DNA from: Eleusine coracana subsp. coracana
Lineage: Eukaryota > Streptophyta > Magnoliopsida > Poales > Poaceae
DNA length: 64,000 nucleotides
Assembly (NCBI GenBank): GCA_032690845.1
Contig: CM064430.1
Coordinates: 52,859,882 to 52,923,881, forward strand
Direction: 5' to 3'
Every line of letters begins with the position of its first letter. Position 1 is the stretch's first letter. Position numbers and translations under genes: made by a program. Shown here piece by piece: positions 12,901 through 24,100 of the stretch. A model generated the notes under the pieces. It had not been told where the DNA came from. It saw only the letters and a list, made by a program, of their open reading frames with translations, and ran no database searches.

Positions 12901-13223
12901 ACTGGCCATCCTTCCTCTTCTCCTACCTAGCAGACAGCGCCTCCATGATCGAGTGGGGCGGCGAGGTGGTGAACACAGAGCCCGACGGCAGCCACACCTC
13001 CACGCAGATGGGCAGCGGCCACTTTCCCGAGGAAGGGTTTGGCAAGTCAAGCTACTTCAGGAACATCCAAGTTGTGGACTCGACGAACAATCTGAAGGCA
13101 CCAACAGGTGTTGGTTCATTCACAGAGCAATCCAACTGCTATGACGTGCAGAACGGCAACAATGGCGATTGGGGCACGTACTTCTACTATGGAGGGCCCG
13201 GGAAGAACCCTAACTGTCCATAG
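9951..13223 (+). CDS. Neprosin-domain protein (putative glutamic peptidase), 425 aa
   Basis: Seven exons keep one frame: 9951-10145, 10844-10930, 11063-11314, 11434-11598, 11930-11983, 12112-12258 and 12846-13223. The N-terminus (MAAARACVVALVVAAALFF...) is a signal peptide, followed by an activation-peptide-like region with HLRRLNKAPVASIE and CVHISNQPAFDHP, then the neprosin domain (formerly DUF239) from about residue 179 (HAIAYVEGDKYYGAKA) to the end. The two glutamates shown to matter in Nepenthes neprosin have plausible equivalents at E229 (SIEAGWQVSP) and E340 (EWGGEVVN), 111 residues apart as against 109 there. Conserved cysteines in CYNLLCSGF fit the family. Most plant members are secreted and of unknown role; Pro-directed endopeptidase activity is known only for the carnivorous-plant enzyme, so activity here is inferred. 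Introns 1 and 6 are the longest and hold nothing recognisable. Confidence 0.9.
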
Positions 13224-16200
13224 AAAAATTGAAATTGAACTGCTTTCAGAGCTCTAACACCCTTGACATCTGTATCATCCAGTAAATTAGTTTATACTAG
13301 CTCATTTTTCTCTCTTTCTTTTTCTTGGTTTTGATTTTGTTTTCACTTTTTAATCCTACCCCTAGTTTATTAACTTCTAGGTGCGTGAGTGTGTTGACAT
13401 GTGAATTTGTTCTCTGCCTCAGAGATGTTGGTCGTCTGGTTCTTGGTAGGAGTGTGCATGGTCAAAGTTTCTGAAGAGAAACAGGCCTGTCTGGTTGTGA
13501 TGTGCCTTGTATCTGTCAAATAATTTTGTTTACCCCGAGCATGTCTTCCAACCTGTTTATTGGAGCTGCTTGTCAAGTTGGATTGAATTGTTAATTAAGC
13601 TATTGGTGTTCGTGAGCCTTTGTTAATCCTCTGTGCCACAATATGGTTTTCTATTCTGAAAAGTGGCTAATGGAGTGCTTAGCTATTGGAAGATGTGCAA
13701 AGATGCCACTTTTTCGTGTGCCGGGTTAGGTGGCCACTGATCGCCTGGAAATGTGCAATGTGACTGATGATTATATTATAGCATAGTGCTTGACCTGAAT
13801 CTTTACGTTTAGGAGGTGCCACTTAGGCTGGTGGAGTTCACATTACAAGCGACAATGCGAGCACCACTGAATTTGTTCAACAAAATGTTGAGTACGTGTG
13901 TTGGTGGCGCGGATTCGTAGAAATGCAGTATTGCGCGGTGCCTAATTTTTTACGTTTCCGTGGTCTTCGGTTGGATTCTGACCCGTGGTCAAATAAGATT
14001 TTTAGTGGTGCTTGGTGGTGGTGACATCCAGTTCAGTCCCTCTCCCGGTTGCCCTGAAAGTGTATAATCCGTCACTAGTCAAATCAACCTTATTTTCTCA
14101 AAGTCAACTATGATTGTTGTTGGAGCATTCATGTTGGGTATTGTGTTGGAAAGTTATATGATTTCCAGCTGTGCAATAAAACAATGTTTGGCTAGTCAAT
14201 TCCTGTGGAAATCTTATCGCGAAAAAAAAATCATGTGGAAATCAGAAAACAGGGCAGCTCGTGTTTAATAATTGATACACTAATATAACTTGTAACAGGC
14301 ACAGAACTATTTCTTCTCACTGCAAGTGACCGTTGGTGTCACTTGACACCATATCTTACACTGTAAATCCGCACCAAAAGATTCCAGCATTTCAAGTGGA
14401 GCGTCAGCTCTTGTATAGAAATCGCACCTTATCATTGTCAAAGTCTCTTTCGAAAGTTAAGCACTCCAACCGTAAAAGGACAATGGCTATTCAAATTTAT
14501 GTAATCATCCGACCAAACGATACAACCATCCGTCTCCATCAGTTCGATCCAACCGTACATGCCCGCAGCTCACGGGCACACACCGGACTCCAACACCAAA
14601 GGGCGGGCTAGCTACGAGCGAACAGCCTTTGCCTTCACATGGGAAACAGGATCCCCTGCCTCTTTTTGGTTGGTTCCGTGCGGAAATAATTACACCGGCA
14701 AAATCCAGGACGTGCATGGCATGGCATGCATGCTGCCTTTGCTCTTGATGCAGGTGAAGCTCTCTGTTCTGCTTCTGCGCCGCTCACTGGATCACTGCCT
14801 CCTCACTGCTTGCAGCTGACAGCAAGCTCGGCGGCTAGGCCTTGGTCTGGATCGAGCTCGAGCAAGGACGGATCATGGCTTTTGACAGCTTTCAGCCTAT
14901 CACAGTCCATGGATTTGCGTTGCCCAGCGAAACAGAGAGGCCCCTGTGATTGTCATCGGCGCCGGCTTTGTTTGCGAGCCCTTTATTATTTACATCCTCG
15001 CGTGTGAGATTCCTCCGAAAGAGATTGTGCCTTTTCCTTCATTGTGCAGTATCATCCGGAAGACATGCCAACGTCTTCACATTTTTGTCCGGTCATGGAG
15101 GTTAACTTTACTTTTGCTGCTGATTTTCTTAACCAGATTCTTGGAAGGGGAACTATATATATGGACCATTTTGTTCGGTGGTACTCATCGAACAAAAGTA
15201 TTCATCCCACAATTTTGTATACCACCATATGTTCTATATTTAATAATTTACAAATAGTTTATGTTTCTTTCTCTTTTTACAATATTGAAGTTCGTGGGTT
15301 GACAAGAAAACGTAAATGTAAAAACAATCTATAAGAAATTAAAAAAAAAACAATCTATATGTAGTTTGGTGATTTATGGTCCAGCTAGAACTAGTGTCTT
15401 CTATATCAATAACACCCACAAAACTTCAGATAGTAAATCTAGATAGCTAGAAGGAAATAATTAAAAAATATATTAAATAAATATGGTTTCTTTGATTTTT
15501 TTTATAGAGTTAGGTCATGTTCTACTTTGTCTTACATAGTAGCCGATAAACTTTGTCTCTGGTCCACATAGTAGCTGATAAAGGAGCGCATATGCCCCCT
15601 TGATTGTAGTAAAAAAATCTAGCATTCAACCTTCAAATTTTGTATGAGCGGTCGAGATAATCTACAAATCCATCTGTCGTTAACCATGTCGTCATAAACT
15701 TCTCTGAATAACAAATTCTAGCTTCCCAAAATCAAATCTGATTTTCTAAATCAGCAATTAACCCCCACTTGGTCAATTCTGCATCTCATATCTAGCCTTG
15801 ATTGCCATGGCAACTTTGGCTCTAACAGCGGCAACCATACCTGATGCGGTGGGTTAACCGGCTTCCAATACATGTATACTCGAGGGGATTCGAGGAGTGT
15901 GCCAATAACATGAATGCCGCTCTGCAATCATACGCCCGTTAGATGAACATTGCCCACTTCATCTGCGTAGTGCCTTAATTTTCTTGCCGAAAAAGAAGGC
16001 AGTGCTCAAATGTGTGTAATGATGGAGAGGAGAAACTAGTTGGAGAAGAAGGTGGTGACGGAGGGCTAGACAAAAATAATGATTGAGAAGGTAGCTGGTT
16101 TAGTTGTTTGAAAGTAATTTTGCCTTAAATAAATATGATTTCTTAAAAAATCTCTAGAGGTCATGTTCTACTTTGTCTTGCACTAAACTTTTTCTTGATC

Positions 16201-16800
16201 CACATAGTAGCACAAGAATGAAGATTAAAGAGAATAAAGTTAGAAAAAAAAAATAGATACGAGTGGTCATTGATTGGGCCTATCATTAGAAGCTTCATCT
16301 TCATCAAACACGCATTACATTGTTATTATGATGTTTGTATGTGCTCTCTTATCTCAAAACATGCAAGTAGGCTTGGCATCGCAAGGTAAACCGGGGTGGC
16401 AAAAGGTAAATTGGATTGAAAGGTATATAAACATGCCACACAAAATAATGTATTTTGTAAAATGTCAATGGTAAGACAAATATGCCCCATCCAAATATTA
16501 AAGAAGTCCAACCAAATAATGTTTGAAAATAAAAATGTGAAACCAAATAATTGTATAGCATATTGAGTTTTGACTGCAAAAGACAAGAATAGGTGAGGCA
16601 CATGCAATGTACTGTAAGAGTAGATATAGCATTATAAACTGAATGGCCATTGGACAATACGAACCAGTACAATTTGTATGTGACACTCTGACGATCTACC
16701 TGACATATAGCAACACTACCTAAGCTATCCAAAGCTAACTACAGTAGTATACTACTACAGCGCTAAGAATCTCTAAAAAGAAAAAAGGCCAGGCGAGAGA
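13224..16800. other. Intergenic, AT-rich, repeat-derived
   Basis: No gene is recognised. The first 500 bases are likely the 3' UTR and downstream flank of the neprosin gene. From about 15250 the sequence is AT-rich with a pair of direct repeats about 650 bp apart (listed separately). The last 300 bases are the 3' flank of the P450 gene. Confidence 0.5.
15473..16211. repeat. Direct repeat pair, about 90-100 bp each, 650 bp apart
   Basis: Copy 1 at 15473-15575 and copy 2 at 16125-16211 share TTAAATAAATATG, AGGTCATGTTCTACTTTGTC and TCCACATAGTAGC in the same order, with a short deletion in copy 2. The 550 bp between them holds no recognisable coding sequence. They may be remnants of a transposable element or of a local duplication. 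Confidence 0.75.
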
Positions 16801-18357
16801 TCAACTACTCCTAGGAACGAGGCGCGGGCGCAGCGGGTGCTTCATGACGGTGGTGAACTCCCGCTTCTCCTCGAAGCTGACCTCATGGCCGGGCGCCTCC
16901 GTCCACTCGAACTCCCTCACCATGTTCGCCACGAAGTACTCGAGGTGCAGCATCGCAATGTTGAGCCCGGCGCAGATCCTCCTGCCCACGCCGAACGGCA
17001 TCATCCTGATCCCCTTGGTGCCCGTCACGTCCACGCCCACACCATCCCCGCCTTCCAAAAACCGCTCGGGCTCGAACGCCATGGGCCGCGCCCACTCCTC
17101 GGCGTCCCGGCCCATCTCGGCCACCATGAAGTTGACCGTGGCGCCCTTCGGGATGCGGTAGCCGCCCACGTCCATGTCCTGGGCCGCCCTGTGCGGCAGC
17201 ACGAAGTGGCCCGGCGGGTGCTTGCGCAGGCCCTCGAGGATCACGGCCTTGAGGTACGGCATCCGCGGGATGGCTTCTTCCGTGACCTCGTTGTTGTCGT
17301 TGGTGGTGTCAGAGGCGGCGTCGATCTCGGCGCGGAGCTTGGCCTGCACGGCCGGGTTCTTGACGAGTTCCGCCATGATCCACTGCAGGCCTGTGGATGT
17401 GGTGTCCGTGCCGGCGTTGAGGAACTCCGAGCACAGCGCGACGATCTCGTCGTCGGTGAGGTGGCGCGTGGTGCCGGTGACCTTCTCGTCGGGGAGCGTC
17501 ACGTCGAGCAGCGTGTCCACGTACGAGTGCTGGAACGTGGTGTCGCTTGTCGCGCAAGATGATCTTTTGTACTGGCGGCGCTTGTTGATGAGCGGGACGA
17601 AGAGGTCGCGCTGGCGCTTCTGCAGCGCGCGCGCGGCGTCGATGCGGCCGCGGAAGAGGTGGCGCGTGAGCGACGGGAGGAAGAAGAAGACGGTCATCCG
17701 CCTCGAGATGTAGAGCAGCCAGGCGCGCTCGGCGTCCTCGATGGCGCGCACGGCGGGCTCGTCCAGCCGCTCGCCGAAGCACATGAGCACCAGCAGGCAG
17801 AACATGCTGTACTGGAACGCCTCCATCACGTTCCTGTTTCCTCCCGAAGACGACGATTCGCGGAGCTTCTCCATGAGCACCTTGCGCACCCAGGCGCGGG
17901 CCGGCGCGAAGAGGCGGACGCGGGACGGGTGCAGCGTCTCCGACACGAGGTTGCGGCGGAGGAGCCGCCACGTGGCGCCGTAGTCGGCGCGGGTGATGAT
18001 GTTGTCGGTGACGCCGAGGAGCGCGCTGGCGGCGGCGCGGGGGCGGTCGGAGAGCGCCACGCCGCCCGGGCCCACCAGCGCGGCGTGGGCCAGGCGCCGG
18101 TCGGAGACGAAGATGGAGAGGTGGGACCCGATGCGGAGGGTGACCACGGGGCCGTACCGCGCGAACAGGCGGAGGAGGAGGGGCTCCACGTCGGCGGCCG
18201 AGTTGCGCAGCCATAGAAGGTTGCCGAACAGCGGCACCCACGGCGGGCCGGGTGGCAGGCGGGCGCGGCTCTTGTTGCCGGAGTTTCGGAGCACGATCAA
18301 GAGGGAGAGCAGGAACGCGGCGGCGAGGAGGACCAAGGAGGCCTCCATGACGATCAA
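16801..18357 (-). CDS. Cytochrome P450, CYP89A-like, 518 aa
   Basis: A single-exon P450 of normal plant length. It has an N-terminal membrane anchor (SLVLLAAAFLLSLLIVL), the proline hinge LPPGPPWVPLFGN, the I-helix oxygen-binding motif AGTDTTS, the K-helix ExxR (EGLRKHPPGH), the PERF motif as PERFLEGG, and the heme-binding loop PFGVGRRICAG with the heme cysteine at about residue 462. The run LVGPGGVALSDRPRAA and the heme region closely resemble CYP89A proteins. In Arabidopsis CYP89A9 acts on chlorophyll catabolites; other members have no settled substrate, so the reaction here is not assigned. The ATG at 18357 gives MIVMEAS; the Met three codons later is an equally good start. The strand overlap with long plus-strand frames is a GC-rich codon-shadow effect. 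Confidence 0.93.
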   Translation of the reverse strand: MIVMEASLVLLAAAFLLSLLIVLRNSGNKSRARLPPGPPWVPLFGNLLWLRNSAADVEPLLLRLFARYGPVVTLRIGSHLSIFVSDRRLAHAALVGPGGVALSDRPRAAASALLGVTDNIITRADYGATWRLLRRNLVSETLHPSRVRLFAPARAWVRKVLMEKLRESSSSGGNRNVMEAFQYSMFCLLVLMCFGERLDEPAVRAIEDAERAWLLYISRRMTVFFFLPSLTRHLFRGRIDAARALQKRQRDLFVPLINKRRQYKRSSCATSDTTFQHSYVDTLLDVTLPDEKVTGTTRHLTDDEIVALCSEFLNAGTDTTSTGLQWIMAELVKNPAVQAKLRAEIDAASDTTNDNNEVTEEAIPRMPYLKAVILEGLRKHPPGHFVLPHRAAQDMDVGGYRIPKGATVNFMVAEMGRDAEEWARPMAFEPERFLEGGDGVGVDVTGTKGIRMMPFGVGRRICAGLNIAMLHLEYFVANMVREFEWTEAPGHEVSFEEKREFTTVMKHPLRPRLVPRSS

Positions 18358-18411
18358 TCTACGTGTTGGTGAATTCGTGAGGAAGGAGAGGATACGAACG
18401 GGATGCCCTGG

Positions 18412-18418
18412 TTTTATA
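18412..18418 (-). promoter_or_regulatory. TATA box of the P450 gene
   Basis: TATAAAA is read on the minus strand within CTATAAAACCAGG, about 55 bases upstream of the ATG. The spacing suits a short leader. Confidence 0.6.
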
Positions 18419-19930
18419 GCAGCGGGTGCACGTGGAGTCCCCTGTTCCTACAATGTCTTTGGGATAAACTTTGGACATCGTTGCCGGATTGGAGATCAAG
18501 AAAGAATTCGAAGGTTCCATGGTTCTAGATGGGACTCAGTTTGAAACGCTCTCTTCGAGATATGTTGTTACCGCTTGACGAGTTTGAACGAGGTACGTTT
18601 TGGAAGGACGTTTAATTTCTTCACCGAGAAGAACAAAGCCTCTGGTACGGTGATTCTATCCGCATTAGTATTACACACGTGCACGAGATTAGCTTATCCT
18701 TACTTGTAAAAGCAGCACGGGCCCATGTTCTTTCAGAAATTTTGCTATCCTTTTAACAGAGGACGGAAATAAAATGCGACAAAGTTTGTTGATCATGAAC
18801 GTGAATGCGCAAGCGAAATCGGGAGAATGCCAGGAAATTAAGAAACGGAACGAATTCCAGTCTTCTCGCTTCACATCACACCACAACCACGAGATTAGCG
18901 GTGGCGTCGTGAGCAGAGAGGCGCCTCTGGGACGGAGGAGACTTGAGCAAGAACACACGAACATCCCGGAACGCGGTGGCGCTCCGGCGAAAGAAGCGCC
19001 CGGCCCGGGCTCCTGCTTTCCATGGCCGTCGTGCTCCATCACCGGACGACCTAGGGCCTCTGGCAGGGAGATGTTGAGCCTCCGGACGCCAGCACGGGAC
19101 GCGCGGCGGCGGCGGGGCGGACGAGACCTCGCCGGATGCCAAGGTCGCCGGCGGAGATATTTTGCACGCAGCCCCCTGATTCGGATCGTGATCATTAACC
19201 GCGATCCAAACTAGGAGGCTATATGTAAAATATTTGGATCGCGATTATTAATCACGATCTAACTTATTTACAATAAATCCCCCCTAGTTGTACGGCTCGG
19301 CTCCTTGGCTTCTCTTCCGCTGCCGGCGCGCCCTCGTCCGCCGCCGCCGCCGTCCTCCCGGCCAATGTCCCGACTCGCGAAGACCCACCCGTGTCCGCTC
19401 TGACGTGCCCTAGGATTTGGACCACGAGTCCGACTGGCGCGTGGGCCGGATGGCGCCGCAGCGAGCCGGTCGACCGGCCGAGGGCACCAGAACTGGAATC
19501 CCCAACCACCCGTGTTCGGTTCCTTGAGTTTGCTACCTCAGGTTCGATAGCGGAGCTCGCCGGGCATGTCTGTGGCGATGAAGCTGCAACGGGGATCGAC
19601 GCTCGCCGGTCGAGTACACTGGCAATCTCATTCTCGCATTGAGAACAGCTTTGCTCTGCCGGTCACCACCTACCATGGCCGCTTTTGGTAACAGCTGGCT
19701 CGCCATGGCCACGCCCGGGCGCCTGTGGCGGCGCACTGTCTCCGCCGCCGGCCAAGGACTTGTCGGCAGCCGCAAAGCGTGAGTTGCGCGCCTAAAGGAG
19801 CGATGCATTCAAGTTTTTTCTTTGCAGCGTGCAACACCCGACTAGTTCATGATAGGCAGTGGGCACGAAGCAGTGGCGGCGCAGCTTCTAGCACTGAAGC
19901 AGAGCACGAAGCAGCAGCTGCCCGCACTAA
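18419..19930. other. P450 promoter side and GC-rich block without a recognised gene
   Basis: 18419-18690 is P450 upstream DNA. From 18870 to 19900 the sequence is GC-rich and has several overlapping open frames on both strands, none with a recognisable domain or consistent splice structure. Two tandem palindromic units lie inside it at about 19180-19262. It could be a decayed gene or gene fragments carried by a transposon; I cannot decide. Confidence 0.4.
19180..19262. repeat. Two tandem near-palindromic units around GATCGYGAT
   Basis: GGATCGTGATCATTAACC at about 19182 and GGATCGCGATTATTAATC at about 19235 are two copies of one unit, 53 bp apart. Each copy is nearly its own reverse complement (GATCGCGAT...ATCACGATC). 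The flanking words CAAACTA/CTAACTTA and ATATTT also recur. Confidence 0.75.
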
Positions 19931-20125
19931 GAGCGTTCCCAATCGTTACCTCTAAGCTACCTCTTAAATTGTTTATTGAGTAAAAAAAAAGAGAAAGGCA
20001 GCTAGCTCTTTCTCAAGAGTCAGCCTCTAAGAAAAATATGAGATTTAAATATAGACCCACTCCTCTTTAATTCTCTTTAAGAGCTAACTGCTATCTCTTA
20101 GCTAACTCTACTATTAGAGACGCTC
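19931..20125. mobile_element. Tourist/Harbinger-like MITE, 195 bp
   Basis: The element begins GAGCGTTCCCAAT and its right end reverse-complements to GAGCGTCTCTAAT, a typical grass MITE terminus. It is flanked by TAA on both sides (19928-19930 and 20126-20128), the 3-bp target of PIF/Harbinger elements. The interior is AT-rich and non-coding. Confidence 0.8.
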
Positions 20126-20160
20126 TAAGTAACACGCTCTAGACAACGCAAAAGATTTTA

Positions 20161-20627
20161 GGCTTCTTTGGATTGGAGGAAAAACATAGGATTTGAATTC
20201 CTATAGAAATTGCTACTGTAGCTGCCTTTGTTTTACAGAAATCATGCATAGGAAAAGTGCAGGAAAATTTCCTATGGTAGCTGTTTTGGAGGAATTTTGC
20301 AGGAACGAAAGCATTCAGTCTGATCTCATTCCTTTTTCCCTTCGCGTAAGACCGAGGCAGTTGTCCTTCATTAATCCACACGCTACCCGGAGAGGAAGGC
20401 ATAATGTCGTTTCATACAAAATGGTTGAAGTGCTTTGATAGCTCAAATCAACTTTGACATGCTTATTCACTCTAAAAATTCCTGCACTTTTCCTGTGGAT
20501 CATCCAAAAGAGTATTACTATTGAATTCCTATGTTTTGCAATCCTCTATTTTCCATATGCAATTCTATCTTTTTCCTACATTTTTCCTATTCCTATGTTT
20601 TTCCTATCCTACATTCTAAAGGAGCCC
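20161..20627. mobile_element. Tourist/Harbinger-like MITE, 467 bp
   Basis: The left end reads GGCTTCTTTGGATTG and the right end, reverse-complemented, GGGCTCCTTTAGAATG. It is flanked by TTA on both sides (20158-20160 and 20628-20630). The interior repeats CCTATG/CATAGG and AATTCC words in both orientations, typical of the GGGCTCTTTGGA family of grass MITEs. It has no coding capacity. It lies 35 bp from the MITE at 19931-20125. Confidence 0.85.
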
Positions 20628-21054
20628 TTACAATAGCAAAGGATTTTACTCAATTTAGGACAGGTGGGATAAGCCGCAATTCAATCTCTGCCACATATTT
20701 TCTCTGATATTAAACAAAACTGTAAAAAATTTCAACCAGAGAATGTAACAAGAATTCTTCGTTACAGCAAGAAGGCTCATCAAACATTTCACTGTTTACT
20801 CAGTATGATCTCAAAGGATGGCAGAGCCTCATGTCCTTACAGGTTAGATAAAGAAAAGCAGAACGCCATCCTCACCCAGTGTAAAGCAACATCCTAAAGC
20901 TGCACGCGTCAACTGTTTGCATCGATCCAGTACTTCAGTGCCAAGCAGTTCTGTTACAAAATCGGATCCAACTTCGCCAAAACTTGATTGCTGAAGCAGA
21001 ACATTGTAAGATGCAACCACCATAGCATATTAGCATGACTTCTCAACAATCATT

Positions 21055-21122
21055 CTAAGATGCAGCATTGAGTTGTTCTAAGACACAGCATTGAGTTGTT
21101 CTAAGACGCAGCATTGAGTTGA
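21055..21122. repeat. Three tandem 23-bp units in the transporter 3' region
   Basis: TAAGAYRCAGCATTGAGTTG followed by TTC is repeated three times head to tail (unit variants GATGCAG, GACACAG, GACGCAG), just downstream of the stop codon of the minus-strand transporter gene and so probably within its 3' UTR. Confidence 0.85.
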
Positions 21123-21161
21123 AGCTTCAACTGCCTGTTTCTTAGGCAGATGAAGAAAAGG

Positions 21162-24100
21162 CTATTTCTGTTGCTGTGGCTTCCCAACAGAGTGCAGGTA
21201 CACCGAGACAGAAACAACCCTGAAAATTTGGGAAAAAGGTTTAGATTACCATGGGTTACAGGATCTGATAAAGTCACCAAGACCAGCTGTAATTACTCTG
21301 TCATCTGTACTTACGTAGATCCAAGGAAGAATGCAAGGGAAAGATGGAAATCAAACAAGAAGACGGATACTATTGCTGTAAGAAGCATAGCAACTGAAGT
21401 TGAATACACCTGTATGTATGCAAGCGCAAATTGTTAGGCGCACTGTGTATATGGATAGTAACATACAGCTGGCACAGTATGCCCCAATAATTATACAGAG
21501 AACTTGGAGAATCTTATAAGAAGTACGAAATCTAGATGGTGAATAGATGAATTAGAGCAGTTTGCTTCTACAATAGGCAAGAAACATGTGCTGCCACTAA
21601 GTTTCATATAGAAATCTAGACTTGCTTCTCTGTTTGAAAAAAAAAAAGATAAACTTACTTCCATAGTTGTTCAGGCAACGGATGTGGAATGTCCAAGTGG
21701 GAAAAAAATTGGAAACAGTTCTTTGTCTACCAGTCACATAAATTGCTCTATTACTGGATACAGAAATGTGATGTCTCTAAGGACTAAGGAGTAACCTAAA
21801 TTTAAAGTCACACAAGTAAGCTATAACAAATGATGTTGAAAAGAAACTGTAAATTGCATTTTGCAACTCATAATTGTATTTGGTTGTTTTCTCTGAAAAG
21901 AGCAAAACAATATGCACTTTCCTCAAATGGAGAATAATGTAGAGGACAAAAGTACACAATGTTTGCCTTGCAGGAGATGTAACTGAAAGATAATTGCATG
22001 TACCTTGACAATATTGTCAGCATACTTCATCACCATTGATACTGCAATTCCACTGTAAAGCAAACAGCAATAACGTGTGAATTGAAAAGGGAAGCATCAT
22101 GATTCAAAAGGCCAAACATGAAAAAGAAAAACAATCAATGAGATCCACCCCAAAGTACCTCAGTGCATGGTTGAGAATCATCAAAATTGTAATGAACGTG
22201 TAGCCATGAAAAAAGCCTCTGCATCAGATAGCACATTCAAATTAAATGATCAACACCACAAACTGTAATAGATATATGATATGAAATGAAGCACTCATTA
22301 CTACTAACTTATTCAAGACAGCATCGAAGTCCTGGACACAAATGGCAACTAAATTGAAAAGCATTCCAAAAATGTATAGCCAAAAATTTTGGACATTGAT
22401 ATTTCTTGAAGGACGCTTCTTGATGATAGCCTGCATCATTCAAAGTTGATGAAACATATTACATTCTTGAAGAAATTCATTGACAATTTCGTATAAAATG
22501 TAATCAGATACACATGCACATTTAACATACTTCTGTATATACACCAGCAAAACCACTTAGAAGAGCCATCACCTGGAAAATAAGAAACAGATCATTCAGA
22601 TAGTTGAGCTGATCAATTAGTGTAGTACATCTAAATGATAAGATTGATTCTTTTTAATGCTACAACTCACAATTGCCATGACCCAACCCTGAACAGGTGT
22701 CTGAAGTACATGGTCTGACCTGGAAATGATAGCGTATAGATACGTTAGTACACCATGACATTTGGATGAAATGTTAAGATAAAAAACTAAAGAGTTGGGA
22801 AAAAAACATGTTTACTTACGAGGGATTGAGCTGAGCAGTAGTACAGCCAGCACATAAAAGAATAAATGCAGCCCACTGAATTTCACTCAACCTGCATTTG
22901 TTGCACCATGCAAGATTAGAATAAAAACGAGATGCTGCCAATGAAAAGGTCAAATATCTATATTCGAAAAGGTTAAATATCTAGATGGAATGAAGAGAGA
23001 AGAATGGAAAGGGCATTCACCTCCTGTTCTCTCAGAAAAAGAGAGAGAAAGAAAAGAAGTTGTGTTAATTTGTGCCACTGAACTAGGACGCTAGCAAGGT
23101 AATTAAACATTTATGTAGGTCAATGTAACATATGATGCAAGAAAGTGAGAATGCAACTACAAAAGCTAAACACAATATCTAGGTTCTAGGACATAAGCTA
23201 AATATAATGGGACTTGCTAAATTTCAGCTGACTGAAAGTTTGGGCAACTTTCAATCACCGCTTTGAGCCATCGGATCCAGGTCAAACGGTTTATAATTAT
23301 TATACAAATAATCCTACAAAAGAAAAATGAAAACACAAAGTAACAAATCATTGATTGAAAGCTTTCAGTCGATTGAAGGCTAGGAAATATGAAATATAAT
23401 AGGTAGGTTTCATTGTTTGAAAAGTTCTTTTTAGGAATATTCGATAAGGTTTTTATAGTGGTTTCATTCCAAAGACCACTTTTTTCCAATTCTGGAGTGG
23501 GATGGTTGCATTCCTCATTCTTGAGGTAAGTCCCCCTATGCAAGATGAGGTGATGTTGGATTAACCCCTTCTATTCTTCAAACCAACATGTGAGTCAGAT
23601 TTGGAATTTCAGAGTAAGGATGATTGGTCAATTTTGTGGCAGGTTCCTCAACTCAAATTAAATACTTCACTGATGACAGGTTTGTACCTAAAGATGCATT
23701 TTCTTCATAGAATTATAAAGCAATGCACAAGCTTTACCAACCAACATCATAACACAGGCTTCAAGTGGACAAGGCACTGGGCTAGCCCAATGGCATAGCG
23801 ACATCTACAAACTATAAGTATAGTGCTCATGAGTTGGTGCATTTGGAAGCAGAGAAATAAATGGCTTTTCAATGATCAAGATCCTTTGGTAGCTGATTGC
23901 AAAGCACAATTCAAAGAGGAATTTGCTCTAGTTATACTAAGAGCAAAGGCAAAATATTTTCCAACAATTAAATTATGGCTAGAATCTCTTTCTTAATGTT
24001 GATCCCTTTCTTTTCTCTTTTCATTTTGTAACTTTTTGTACACTCTGTATTTTGTTATTTAATAAATAAATAGTCAGTAGGGACCCTGGCCCCTCCTGTT

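Noticed and set aside
14700..14760. Possible microRNA hairpin around GGCATGGCATGCATGCTGCC
   Set aside because: The palindrome is short and no conserved plant miRNA sequence could be matched by eye.
16837..18216. Long plus-strand open frames opposite the P450 gene
   Set aside because: They are Arg/Ala/Val/His-rich, lack any domain, and follow from GC-rich third positions of the real minus-strand P450.
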